Below, piece after piece: positions 43,634 through 53,077 of a stretch of DNA of 64,000 bases. The DNA comes from Candidatus Avimonas caecicola (GTDB lineage: Bacteria; Bacillota; Clostridia; Oscillospirales; Acutalibacteraceae), in NCBI GenBank assembly GCA_904419875.1, contig CAJFTG010000001.1, forward strand, positions 1 through 64,000. Reading direction: 5' to 3'. The position numbers and the translations under genes are program-made. Below the pieces are notes generated by a model. It saw only the letters and a list, made by a program, of their open reading frames with translations. It searched no databases and was not told where the DNA came from. Within the stretch, counting starts at the first letter, position 1, and every line of letters begins with the position of its first letter.

Positions 43634-44875
43634 TCAACGGAGAAGCTCTGCGACACGTACCACGCGGTTGACGCCGTAATCATAGCCGACCGCATGGAAG
43701 GCAAGCATTCCGTTTTCCGGATCCTGCATGAAGGGCAGCTTCTGCCCATTATCGATCCAGCGGACAGCCTGGATCTTGTCGAATACCCCGCTGAAGGCTG
43801 CCACACGGCCGCTCCCGCTGCCGACCGTTACATGCTCCGAACCACAGATCGGCAGGTCGAATAAAAACAGATACAGCCGTCCATCCGCCGTACGCAGGCC
43901 GAAATCCTTTCCTTCCCCCGCGATATCCGCCGGACGGCCGTCGCGCACCGCCGTACCGTATGTATCCATCCAGCTTCCCAAAATCTCCAGAACCGCTTCC
44001 TGCATTTTGGGGATAGTCCCGTCGGCGTTTGGCCCGACGTTCAAAAGCAGATTGGTTCCAACCTTCCGGCAATGGCACAGCACCCGGATCAGCTCGGCCG
44101 GCGACTTGTAATTGTAATCCGCCGAAGAGGCGCCCCAATGGTCGTTCATGGTATAGCACATTTCCGCGGCTACATGTTTGCTCGCGTCGCGGCGGTCCGC
44201 CGGATTGGGCAGCCCCTGCTCAAAGGTCACGCTGTCGATTTCCGGATGGGCAAGTTTGCCCCGGGCGTCCATACCGGTATTGTTGATGATGATGGCATCA
44301 GGCTGGTATTTCCGGATGGTACCGTACAGTTCGTCCAGTTTCCAGTCGGCCTCGGGGCGGTTCCAATTGCCGTCGAACCAGAAGCCGCCTACCCTGCCGT
44401 AATGGGTGCAGAGAATTTCCACCGACTGCCGCAGGTATTCCAGGTACCGGTCAAAGTCCTTTACGAAGGATTCCTCATACCAGTCGATCGTGGTATGATA
44501 AAAGAAGGGGACGATGTCTTCCTGCCGGCAGGCATCCACAAATTCCGCCACCAGATCACGGCCCGCCGGACTGTGGGGTGCGTCGTAATCGTTCAATCCA
44601 CGGGTATCATACAGCGAAAACCCGTCATGGTGCCGCGTCGTGAGCGTGATATACCGCATCCCTGCCCTTTTGGCGGTCCGGGCCAGCTCCCTCGCGTCAA
44701 AGCGCTCCGCTGTGAAGGTGTTTTTCAGCTTTTGGTATTCCTCCGCAGGAATCCGGCCATTGCGCTGAATCCACTCCCCTTTTCCCAGCTGTGAATAAAG
44801 TCCCCAGTGAACAAACAGCCCAAAGGCCATGGATTCGAATTCTTCAACCCGCTTTTCGGTCTTCTGCTTTTCCAT
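43634..44875 (-). CDS. GH29 alpha-L-fucosidase
   Basis: A 413-residue GH29 enzyme that releases alpha-linked L-fucose with retention. FGLFVHWGLYSQLGKGEW near 18, RYITLTTRHHDGFSLYDT near 74 and the nucleophile region GGFWFDGNW near 164 are the family signatures. No signal peptide is seen, so it likely acts on imported oligosaccharides. It is separated by only 22 bp from the CE2-like gene upstream and by 84 bp from the GH140-like gene downstream. Confidence 0.93.
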   Translation of the reverse strand: MEKQKTEKRVEEFESMAFGLFVHWGLYSQLGKGEWIQRNGRIPAEEYQKLKNTFTAERFDARELARTAKRAGMRYITLTTRHHDGFSLYDTRGLNDYDAPHSPAGRDLVAEFVDACRQEDIVPFFYHTTIDWYEESFVKDFDRYLEYLRQSVEILCTHYGRVGGFWFDGNWNRPEADWKLDELYGTIRKYQPDAIIINNTGMDARGKLAHPEIDSVTFEQGLPNPADRRDASKHVAAEMCYTMNDHWGASSADYNYKSPAELIRVLCHCRKVGTNLLLNVGPNADGTIPKMQEAVLEILGSWMDTYGTAVRDGRPADIAGEGKDFGLRTADGRLYLFLFDLPICGSEHVTVGSGSGRVAAFSGVFDKIQAVRWIDNGQKLPFMQDPENGMLAFHAVGYDYGVNRVVRVAELLR

Positions 44876-44897
44876 GTTTCCGCCTTCTTACCTTAAT

Positions 44898-46010
44898 TTA
44901 CTGTCTGTCCGGTTTCAGCCATGGCGTCACCAACGCGGCAAGCTCGCGGGCAACCCGGCTGTGGGTGTACGCCGACCAGTGCCCGTTTGCCCCCACCCCC
45001 TCCTGCGGACGCTTCGGATGGATTTCCACGCCGTACAGCCGGCGGTCGGGGCGGTCGGCCTGAAAGCGGGCAATCGTCCCGACGATCTCCGGCTTCAGCT
45101 CCATATCCTGCTCGTACAGGTATACGACCGGCACATCCCCGCGCAGGGAGAAAACCTCGTCAAGAAACGCATACAGCCGCCGGGCGAACTCCTCTCTCAG
45201 GCTGCGCAAAGCTGCATCGGTTCGCTCCTCCTCCGGCAGATAGACGCCCGAGCAGTATGGATAATCGTTGGCGCCCAGCTTGATGAACACCATATCCACC
45301 GGATTCGCCCGCATATCCCACCGGGTTGGCGGAAGGCCGTAATGCCCGTGCAGCATTTTATCGGTATAGGGGTACAGTTCCGGGATCAGGTTCACGGTAT
45401 TCCCGCCGTAATCGTGGAAGATCCCGTTGCCGGACGCGGCCACGCAGGAAAGCTCTGCATCCAGCCGGTCGGCAAGCAGCGACATATAGGTAAGCGACGC
45501 GTTCTCTTCCCGGGTCACAAAGTCAGGGTTTTTGTTCGTACAGATATTGCCGTAACCGCAGGTGATCGAATCGCCGATGAATTCCAGCCGCCGCGGCTTC
45601 GGGCCGGTGGGCTCGGGCGCCCCGGCCCCCATAACGCGGACAGCGGAAACCGCCGCCCGTCCGTACCCCACTTCCGTCTGCTTGACCACCCGGACGGTGT
45701 GCCGCCCCTCCGGCAGCCCTTCGGCAAGCGGGTACCATTTTTCCTCCGCATCCAGCGGGAATCTTGCCGACTGCAGCGGCTCCCCATCCACAAAAACACC
45801 GATATAGGCGCGGTCATTCTCCGCGGCGATGCCGTCCCCCCGGCGGTCGGTCAGCAGGCAGGCATAGGCGGCCGTGCCTTGAAAACGGAATTCAAATCCG
45901 GAGCCGCTCCAGTTGAAAAAGACGGCTCCCGGTATCACCTGCGGCGCCGTGCGCCCGAAAAACCGCACATGGGCGGAATCCGCCGCGCAGGTCCATTCCT
46001 GTTGTGCCAT
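44898..46010 (-). CDS. CE2-type SGNH carbohydrate esterase
   Basis: A 370-residue two-domain esterase: an N-terminal jelly-roll (RFFGRTAPQ, then VFFNWSGSGFEFRF) and a C-terminal SGNH domain starting RLEFIGDSITCGYGN near 145, with FIKLGANDYPY near 246 and the catalytic His region GANGHWSAYTHSRVA near 345. This layout is that of carbohydrate esterase family 2, which removes O-acetyl groups from plant or other polysaccharides. The ATG at 46010 lies after AAGGAGTG and is preferred to GTG 46019. No signal peptide is visible. Confidence 0.85.
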   Translation of the reverse strand: MAQQEWTCAADSAHVRFFGRTAPQVIPGAVFFNWSGSGFEFRFQGTAAYACLLTDRRGDGIAAENDRAYIGVFVDGEPLQSARFPLDAEEKWYPLAEGLPEGRHTVRVVKQTEVGYGRAAVSAVRVMGAGAPEPTGPKPRRLEFIGDSITCGYGNICTNKNPDFVTREENASLTYMSLLADRLDAELSCVAASGNGIFHDYGGNTVNLIPELYPYTDKMLHGHYGLPPTRWDMRANPVDMVFIKLGANDYPYCSGVYLPEEERTDAALRSLREEFARRLYAFLDEVFSLRGDVPVVYLYEQDMELKPEIVGTIARFQADRPDRRLYGVEIHPKRPQEGVGANGHWSAYTHSRVARELAALVTPWLKPDRQ

Positions 46011-46075
46011 CCGAATCACTCCTTATCATTTTACCGCATTTTACTTGAAGCAGGAGATAAGGCCCCGCAAAGAAA

Positions 46076-46106
46076 GCGTCCAGCAGGCAGCCGGCCTGCT
46101 GGACGC
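46076..46106 (-). terminator. Intra-operon terminator-like hairpin after the surface protein
   Basis: GCGTCCAGCAGG (46076-46087) pairs with CCTGCTGGACGC (46095-46106), a perfect 12-bp stem; on the minus strand TTTCTTTG follows. It could reduce expression of the three downstream enzyme genes. Confidence 0.65.
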
Positions 46107-46119
46107 TCCGGTCCGGTTT

Positions 46120-49100
46120 TTACCCCTTCCTGCGTTTGACAATGGCGACGGCCATAAAGGCGGCGCCGCCGACGGCGAACACCCCGAGAGCGATCGCCAC
46201 CGCCCAGAGAACCGTGGACAGAACCGGCGACGAGGGCGGCGCCGCATCATCCACAGCGGCCGCTTCCCTCACCGGCGCATAAGAGCGCAGCGTTTCGGTC
46301 TCCACCGTATACGCCCCGTTCAGCTCGCCGTTGGAAATGATTTCGGCCCCATAATCGTCCACACAGGCGATCTGCCACTCATAGGCTGCCTCCTCCGCCG
46401 GGAAGCTCAGGCGGACAACCCGCCCGTCGAGCGGGATTTCCTGTCCGTCGGCATTCACCAGAGACACCTCGTACAGCCTGCTGGCGTCAAATTTGCCGTC
46501 GAGCATCTGTGCGACCGAATTCAGGTCGGCTTCCTCCTGCGACATGGTGACGAGCAAACGGGCGCCAAGCGCCGCGAGGTCATCGGTGCTGTTCTTCTGG
46601 AACAGCCGCAGCACCACGCCGTGGTCGCCGTCGAGGTCAATGTACTGCGGCAGGCGGGGCGCTTCAACCTCTTCGTCCTGTTCGGCGCTCAGCGTGCCGT
46701 ACACCTGCAGCTCCTCCAGACGGCAGGCGCCGTAAGCGCTGTCGTCGATGGTGAATACAAAGGCCACATAGCGGGCCATTTTCCAGCTGTCGAGAGGCTG
46801 GGCCTCATAAAAGCTGGTTTCATCCGCACGATCCGGATACTCGTAGCCGTCTTTTACCGTCACGCCGTTGGCGTCGGAGAAAAGATCCTCGAAGGTGCGG
46901 GACGCATAGATCGTTGCGGAAGCAATCCCTTTATGGACGTTATAGTCCATATCGATGCTGTCCGCAAACGCGTAAATCGCCGCGCCGGTCAGGTCGTAAT
47001 TGGCGTACAGGTCATAGATAAACACAAACTTGGCGTTTTCCGTGTCGCTGCCGCCCCAAAACTCCACGCTGTCCCGCTTGCCGTCGGTAAGGGCGCCCAC
47101 CTCGGCGCTTGCGCCCGCATAGATCGGATCCGCAAGGTCGTCGGTAGCCACGCCGTAGTACTCGGCGTCAATTCCCTCGATAATGCTCGTCGGGATTTCC
47201 GGCTCGGTCTGGTCGGCGGACAGCGTACCATAAGCCGCAAATTCCCGCAGACGCCAGCCGCCGTCCGTGGAATCGGTGACGAACACGGCGATATACCGTA
47301 CCCGCTGCAGATTCACGTTGGTGGCGAACATGCTGCTGATGTCGTTGACATCGCTGTAATTAAACACAAGGCTCTCCGCCTTATACAGATCCGCCAGGTT
47401 ATCCGAGGCATAGACGCGGTAGCCGTAGTTGTAGTAGGTGCGGACCAGATCGCTGATATCCTCGTCATAGATGCCGGCCCAGCCTCGGATATGGCTAATG
47501 TCGTAGTATCCGCCCAGATCGTACAGGATACCCGGCTTGTCGTTTTCTCCAAAGCCGTAAGCATCGTAGTGCATAGTGAGGTCGCCGTCGGTCAGCACCG
47601 ACAGATCGGCCGCGTTCTGCCCATTCATGAAGCTGTACTGCTGTTCCTTGCCGCCGGCAAAATCGCCGCCGGGAGCGAGGATAGTCGTCGCTGTCGCGCC
47701 CGCCAGCAGGTTGTCGCCGGAGGGGGCCGCCGGCCAATCATGGACATAGGCGTCCGGATTGACCTCAGGCTGCTCGGGCACATCCGGATCCTCCGGTTCG
47801 GCGGGGCCGGTCTGATCGGCGGACAGCGAACCGTAGGCCGCAAATTCCCGCAGGCGCCAGCCGCCGTCCGTCGAATCGGTGACGAACACGGCAATGTACC
47901 GGATCTTGCCCAGAGTGCCCTGCTCGGGCTCATAGGCGAACATTCCCGTGGTGTCCTCGGCGTTGCTGTACTGGAACACCAGGCTTTCGTCCTTGAACAG
48001 GTCGGCGCGCAGCTCGGAAGCATACACGCGGTAGCCGTAAACGCGGTAATCTTCGGAATCGGCAATGCCCGCCCAGCCGCGGATATGGCTGATGTCGTAA
48101 TACGCGCCCAGATCGTACAGCACGCCAGGCCGGTCGGCCGAGCCGAAGCCATAGGCATCATAATGCGTCTTCGTATCGCCGTCGGCCAGAACCGACAGGT
48201 CGGCCGGATCCGCGCCGTTGACGAAGGTGTACAGATAATATGCGCTGTTGGCGAAATTCCCCTCGGGAGCCAGAATCGGCGCGGCTTCGGCATCGGCAAA
48301 CAGATTGCCGCCATCCGGCGCCTCCGGCCATTCCACATCGGGAACGTCAGGCTCATCCGGCCCTTCCGGCCCGGAGGGTCCGGTCTGGTCCTCCGACAGC
48401 GAACCGTAGGCCGCAAATTCCCGCAGGCGCCAGCCGCCGTCCGTTGAATCGGTGACGAACACGGCGATGTACCGGATTTTGCTCAGGGTGCCCTGCTCGG
48501 GCTCATAGGCAAACATGCTGGTGGTGTCCTCGGCATCGCTGTACTGGAACACCAGGCTTTCATCCTTGAACAGGTCCTCTCGCAGCTCCGAGGCATACAC
48601 GCGGTAGCCGTAAACGCGGTAATCCTTGGAATCGGCAATGCCCGCCCAGCCGCGGATATGAGTGATGTCGTAATACGCGCCCAGATCGTACAGCACGCCG
48701 GGCCGGTCGGCCGAATCGAAACCGTAAACATCGTAGTGCTTCTGGATGTCGCCGTCGGCCAGCGCCGACAGGTCGGCCGGCTCCGAGCCGTCCACAAAGG
48801 TATAGCCGTACTCCTTGCTGCCGGCGTAATTCCCATCGTCGGCCAGAATCGGTGTGGCTTCGGCATCGGCAAACAGATTGTCGCCTTCCGGCGCCTCCGG
48901 CCATTCGACACCGGGAGTATCGGGGCCTTCCGGCTCTTCGGGCACATAGCTCACGGCATCCATAACCGCCTGGCGCAGGACATCCATATCGATATCGGCA
49001 AAGTAGGGATGCCCGTCCCCAAAGGTATTCTCCCGGAGATCGCAGCCGAAGATTGTTGCCACATAGGAGGCGCCGGCCACATACTGGCCATAGGAGTTGG

Positions 49101-51669
49101 CGTGCTGATGATCGTCCTCGTTCAGGATGGTCCGATCGTCCAGCGCCTCTCGGGCAAACTCAAAGGCGCGGCCGGAATGAATCACGGTCAGCCCGCCGTT
49201 TTCCTCCGCAGCGCGGTGATAGGCGGCCTCAATCTTGTCAAAGTCCTCCTCCGGCCAGTTGTCCCAACTCCAGGTTTCGTGCAGCATGATCTCCACATCC
49301 GGGCAGTACTCCCGGACATAGCCGATCAGATTGCCAAGGTTGGAATAGCTGCCGTAATCGGTCGAGACGGTGCTCCCCTGCTGCAGCACGACGATGTCCC
49401 AGTCCGCATATGTCAGAGCCTCCTCGATGGTTGCAAAGGTGGTTGCGCCGTCCTTCACGGTGTTGCGGCCGTCCGCATCGGTCAGGGCAAATTTGTATAC
49501 CGCATTGTTGTTCTGCGCATTCTCCCAGTGCTGGTCCAGGGTGCAGGAGGGATACTTCAGATAGGCGAAGGTCAGGTCGTAGCCCTGCGCCGCCGCAATC
49601 TCGGTCGCAAAGATGGAAGCATTTTCCGAGAAGCTGTTCCCGATGGTCAGCACCTTTTTGCCGGCGTCCTCCACCGGCGGCTCCTCTGTGTCCTCGCCGC
49701 TCCAGAGCTGGAACTCCTTCGGGCGGGTATTGCCCTCGGTGGCCAGGCCGACTATGGCCAGGTAACGGATACGCCGGCCGAGGATGACCTCCTCTTCGGC
49801 ATCGAATTCCACCCGGAGGTCATTCGCCACGATGCTCGACTCGCTGTACAGGTTGGCGAGGCTGTCGGAGGCATATACCCGGTAGGTATCCGGCAGGTTT
49901 TCCAGCGCGGAGTACAGGGTCAGCCGGTCAACATAATAGGTGCTGTCCAGCGTGTATTCCACGCCGTAAAGCCATTCGGCAGAGGTCGGGAGATCGATTT
50001 TCTCCGTCGTGTTGCCGTCAACCAGCTTTCCCATTTCTGCGGTAATGCTGTCTTTTTCTTTTGTCTGCCCGCTGGCAATGTTCATCGTGATGCCGCGGGA
50101 GCTTTCCACCGCGGTCTGGAGCAGGTTCTCCGGGACGAAATCATCCGGCTCCTCTTCCATCTTCCCGCCGTAGAGTTCAAACTCCTTCGGACGCAGGTTG
50201 CCATTATAGGTGAGGGCAATCAGCGCGACATAGCGCACATCCTTCCCGATCTCCACGGTCTGCGCCGCGTCTCCGCAGGAAAGGTTGTCGACCAGGAGAT
50301 TGCCCTCGCTGTACAGATCCTCCAGGCTTTCGGACGCGTACACCCGATAAGTGGACGGCAAATTGTCGTAATCCGAATAGATCACCAGCCGGTCGGCGTA
50401 ATACGTGTCGTCCAGCTCAAAGAACGCGCCGACATACTTGGCCGGCGACCAGTCCAGCGCCCCATACACGTCCACATGGTTCGTCGTGTCCCCGTCGTGC
50501 ATCGCGGCGATCTTTTCGGGCGTAAACCGGTCGTTATTTTCCGTCGCCGTCCCGGTCGCCACATCCATCAGCAGGCCGTGGGACGAAGCGATCGCATCGC
50601 TTCCATCGTCCCGGCGGAACAGGTTCTCAATAACCGGGCCCTCCGGCTTTTCCCCGCTCCACAGCTCGAATTCCTTCGGGCGCGCGTTGCCGGTCCAGGC
50701 GGTGGTAAAGACCGCGAGGTAGCGGACCTCCTTGCCGATGACCGCTTCCTGGCTGTTGTTCTCGCACACCAGCCCGTCCTCCGCCATGTTCGCCTCGGTG
50801 TACAAATCCTCCAGCGTGGACGAAGCGTATACCCGGTAGGTTTCCGGCATCTTGTCCAGGCCGGCGTAGATCACCGCCTTGTCGACGTAATATGTGCCGT
50901 CCAGGATAAACAGCGCGCCGGAATACCAGCCGTCGCTGACGGTGACATCGCAATGCGCGTCGGTCTGACCGTCCGTCACCGTCGCCAGCGACGCGGCGGT
51001 ATACCGGTTGCTGTCCTGCACTGCCCCTGTGGCCGCGTTCATGCTCACGCTCTTCGCGGAGTCCAGGGCCGTCCGCAGAAGGTTTTCGGACACAAATTCC
51101 TGGGAAGCATCCCCGCTGCTCCACAGTTGGAACTCCTTCGGGCGGGCGGTGCCGTCCGTGCTGCCGCCGATCAGAATGGCGACATAACGGATCGTCTTAC
51201 CGACGGCTACGTCCGCCGCTTCACCGTTGCAGGCAGTCCCGTCGCTGAGCAGGTTCTCTTCCTCATACAGCGTGTCGAGGCTGTCGGAGGCATACACCCG
51301 GTATTCGTCCGGCAGCGCCTCATAGCCGGAATACAGGGTCAGCGTATCCGCTTCATACAGGCCGTCCAGCGTAAATTCCGCGCCGATATACCAGGCGGGA
51401 GACCACTCGGTCCCATCCTGAACCGGCTGGTCCTTGATGGAATCTCCGTCCACCACCAGGGAAAGCGCCGCGTTGAAATACTGGCTCTCCTGCACGTTCC
51501 CGGTTCCCACCGACATGCTGACGCCGCGGGAGGATTCCAGCGCCGTCTGGAACAGGTTCACCGGCTCCGATGCGCCGAGCGCCAAAAGCGCCATAAGAGG
51601 GATACTCTGCAACACAAAAACCGCGGCCAGGATATACGCAATCGCTCTTTTGCTGATTTTTCGCATCAT
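46120..51669 (-). CDS. 1849-residue repetitive surface protein with central DUF4886 domain
   Basis: A very large secreted, membrane-anchored protein. A signal peptide (residues 1-33) is followed by four related beta-sandwich modules of about 155 residues (about 38-660; each has YRVYAS...LY...IRYVA...ARPKEFQLW), then a DUF4886 SGNH-like domain (about 670-903, VLTIGNSFSENAS, LQQGSTVSTDYG, DDHQHANSYGQYVAG), then three nearly identical modules of about 170 residues plus a fourth divergent one, and a C-terminal helix with KRRKG. The modules resemble F5/8 type C (discoidin-like) carbohydrate-binding folds. It likely gathers or processes glycan at the surface for the transporters upstream in the operon. 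Substrate unknown. The 1058-residue ORF on the opposite strand is a shadow. Confidence 0.82.
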   Translation of the reverse strand: MMRKISKRAIAYILAAVFVLQSIPLMALLALGASEPVNLFQTALESSRGVSMSVGTGNVQESQYFNAALSLVVDGDSIKDQPVQDGTEWSPAWYIGAEFTLDGLYEADTLTLYSGYEALPDEYRVYASDSLDTLYEEENLLSDGTACNGEAADVAVGKTIRYVAILIGGSTDGTARPKEFQLWSSGDASQEFVSENLLRTALDSAKSVSMNAATGAVQDSNRYTAASLATVTDGQTDAHCDVTVSDGWYSGALFILDGTYYVDKAVIYAGLDKMPETYRVYASSTLEDLYTEANMAEDGLVCENNSQEAVIGKEVRYLAVFTTAWTGNARPKEFELWSGEKPEGPVIENLFRRDDGSDAIASSHGLLMDVATGTATENNDRFTPEKIAAMHDGDTTNHVDVYGALDWSPAKYVGAFFELDDTYYADRLVIYSDYDNLPSTYRVYASESLEDLYSEGNLLVDNLSCGDAAQTVEIGKDVRYVALIALTYNGNLRPKEFELYGGKMEEEPDDFVPENLLQTAVESSRGITMNIASGQTKEKDSITAEMGKLVDGNTTEKIDLPTSAEWLYGVEYTLDSTYYVDRLTLYSALENLPDTYRVYASDSLANLYSESSIVANDLRVEFDAEEEVILGRRIRYLAIVGLATEGNTRPKEFQLWSGEDTEEPPVEDAGKKVLTIGNSFSENASIFATEIAAAQGYDLTFAYLKYPSCTLDQHWENAQNNNAVYKFALTDADGRNTVKDGATTFATIEEALTYADWDIVVLQQGSTVSTDYGSYSNLGNLIGYVREYCPDVEIMLHETWSWDNWPEEDFDKIEAAYHRAAEENGGLTVIHSGRAFEFAREALDDRTILNEDDHQHANSYGQYVAGASYVATIFGCDLRENTFGDGHPYFADIDMDVLRQAVMDAVSYVPEEPEGPDTPGVEWPEAPEGDNLFADAEATPILADDGNYAGSKEYGYTFVDGSEPADLSALADGDIQKHYDVYGFDSADRPGVLYDLGAYYDITHIRGWAGIADSKDYRVYGYRVYASELREDLFKDESLVFQYSDAEDTTSMFAYEPEQGTLSKIRYIAVFVTDSTDGGWRLREFAAYGSLSEDQTGPSGPEGPDEPDVPDVEWPEAPDGGNLFADAEAAPILAPEGNFANSAYYLYTFVNGADPADLSVLADGDTKTHYDAYGFGSADRPGVLYDLGAYYDISHIRGWAGIADSEDYRVYGYRVYASELRADLFKDESLVFQYSNAEDTTGMFAYEPEQGTLGKIRYIAVFVTDSTDGGWRLREFAAYGSLSADQTGPAEPEDPDVPEQPEVNPDAYVHDWPAAPSGDNLLAGATATTILAPGGDFAGGKEQQYSFMNGQNAADLSVLTDGDLTMHYDAYGFGENDKPGILYDLGGYYDISHIRGWAGIYDEDISDLVRTYYNYGYRVYASDNLADLYKAESLVFNYSDVNDISSMFATNVNLQRVRYIAVFVTDSTDGGWRLREFAAYGTLSADQTEPEIPTSIIEGIDAEYYGVATDDLADPIYAGASAEVGALTDGKRDSVEFWGGSDTENAKFVFIYDLYANYDLTGAAIYAFADSIDMDYNVHKGIASATIYASRTFEDLFSDANGVTVKDGYEYPDRADETSFYEAQPLDSWKMARYVAFVFTIDDSAYGACRLEELQVYGTLSAEQDEEVEAPRLPQYIDLDGDHGVVLRLFQKNSTDDLAALGARLLVTMSQEEADLNSVAQMLDGKFDASRLYEVSLVNADGQEIPLDGRVVRLSFPAEEAAYEWQIACVDDYGAEIISNGELNGAYTVETETLRSYAPVREAAAVDDAAPPSSPVLSTVLWAVAIALGVFAVGGAAFMAVAIVKRRKG
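47238..48890 (-). repeat. Three tandem near-identical DNA repeats inside the surface protein gene
   Basis: Equivalent points, for example CAAATTCCCGCAG at about 47238, 47841 and 48414, recur at 603 and 573 bp. The first two protein copies (about 925-1285) differ at few positions while the third is more divergent. They are prone to unequal recombination. Confidence 0.8.
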
Positions 51670-51698
51670 ATCCGTTTTCCTTTCTCAAACGAACGGCC

Positions 51699-53042
51699 TT
51701 ATCCGTTGATCACCCGATCAATCTGCGCCTGGAAGGCCAGCTTGTTTTCATCAATCAGCTGGGAAACGTCGTCGCCCACCATGATTCTGGCAATCATGGT
51801 CACCAGATCCTCGCCCAGCGTCCCGTACGCATAGTTCGAATAGTTAATGTCAGCATAGAAGGGAGTGACGCGGTCAAACTGCTCTTCCGACAGACTGCTC
51901 TGCCAGGCGTTGTCCCCGATTCCCTTGGACATGGCCAGCGCGAATGCGGCGACGGCATCGGGGTTTTCACTGCCGTTGACAACGCCGATCGCTTTGAGCC
52001 AGTCGGTGGGATAGGCGCCGTCCGCGTTGCCGGCGGCAAGCGGGATGGGGGCGATGTCCCAGTTGTTCTTCACCACGTCGGAAACGTTGGTGTCGTTGAG
52101 CATCTTCGGGATTTCGTACAGGCCGTCAATCGACATTGCCGCGTTTCCCTTGCGGAAGCTGACGTCCGCCGAGCCGGGGCTGACAATCGCGCCGGAGCCG
52201 TAGGTCATTTTCTGGATGAAGTTGAGCGCCTCCAGCACCAGGGGATCGTCCAGGTTCTGCGACGGCACGCCGTTGCTGTCGTATTTGACGATCTGCGTCC
52301 CATAGCTGCCGATGAGCTCCACATAGCTTCTGGTGTTTTCACCACCAGCGGAATAGCCGTACATGTTGCGGTTGGCATTGGTCAGGCTGGAAGCCAGCTC
52401 GTAGAAGGTGTCCAGGTTCCAGTTGCCCTGCTCGACATAGTCGTTGGGGGTCTGCAGGCCCGCCTCCACAATCAGGTCGGTGCGGTACAGCAGCACCAGC
52501 ATATCCACGTCCCAGTAAGAGGAGAGGCCGTAGTAGTTGCCGTTCCAGTGGTAATAATTCATTTTCTGCATATCGAACCCGCCGTTGGCGATGGTTTCGG
52601 CAGAGGAGTTATCCAGCAGGTATTCATCGGTCATATACGAATTGACCGGCTGGTACATGCCGGCGATCACCTGCGTGGGGAAGAAGGCGCCGTACAGATA
52701 GCCGATATCGTACGGGTCGTCGGCGGCAATGGAGTTGGCCAGCACCGTGTTGTAGTTCTGGTAATCGACGACGTCGTCCTCAATGGTGCAGCCGGTACGC
52801 TCCTCAAACTCCTTTACCAGCGCCATTTCCGACTCGCTGGGTTCATACCAGAGCAGCCGCTTGAGGGTGACGCCTTCAAAGGTGCGGTTCCAAAGCGAGT
52901 TCTCGGAGTGGGATACGTTGTTTTCCGTTCCGGACCCGGAGGTGTCCCCGCCGCTTTCATCGCCCCCGCCGGAAGAGCAGGCCGCCAGGCCGAACGCCAA
53001 AAGACCCGCCAGTACCAGCGCCATTGTCCTTTTGAATTTCAT
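51699..53042 (-). CDS. CUT1 sugar ABC transporter substrate-binding lipoprotein
   Basis: A 447-residue family-1 solute-binding protein. ATG 53042, after AAAGGAG, gives a signal peptide with lipobox AAC and a Gly/Ser-rich linker. The fold shows the usual EEFEERTGCTIED near 70 and KGNAAMSIDGLYEIP near 300. It should capture an oligosaccharide for the two permeases directly upstream. The track start at 53330 runs through the intergenic region and is rejected. Confidence 0.92.
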   Translation of the reverse strand: MKFKRTMALVLAGLLAFGLAACSSGGGDESGGDTSGSGTENNVSHSENSLWNRTFEGVTLKRLLWYEPSESEMALVKEFEERTGCTIEDDVVDYQNYNTVLANSIAADDPYDIGYLYGAFFPTQVIAGMYQPVNSYMTDEYLLDNSSAETIANGGFDMQKMNYYHWNGNYYGLSSYWDVDMLVLLYRTDLIVEAGLQTPNDYVEQGNWNLDTFYELASSLTNANRNMYGYSAGGENTRSYVELIGSYGTQIVKYDSNGVPSQNLDDPLVLEALNFIQKMTYGSGAIVSPGSADVSFRKGNAAMSIDGLYEIPKMLNDTNVSDVVKNNWDIAPIPLAAGNADGAYPTDWLKAIGVVNGSENPDAVAAFALAMSKGIGDNAWQSSLSEEQFDRVTPFYADINYSNYAYGTLGEDLVTMIARIMVGDDVSQLIDENKLAFQAQIDRVING

Positions 53043-53077
53043 GTGTCGTACTCCTTTCTGTTGTGTCAGGATTCGTG

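Noticed and set aside
42008-43864. 618-residue plus-strand ORF over the GH140-like gene
   Set aside because: Crosses the 18-bp terminator and lacks initiation signals; antisense shadow.
47238-48890. Frameshift or assembly error suspected from near-identical repeats
   Set aside because: The frame stays open through all copies and the copies differ at scattered positions, so a simple assembly duplication is unlikely.
48658-51834. 1058-residue plus-strand ORF opposite the large surface protein
   Set aside because: It is the antisense shadow of a repetitive, GC-rich coding region; it lacks a ribosome binding site and a recognisable protein domain, whereas the minus-strand frame has a signal peptide, ordered modules and an anchor.
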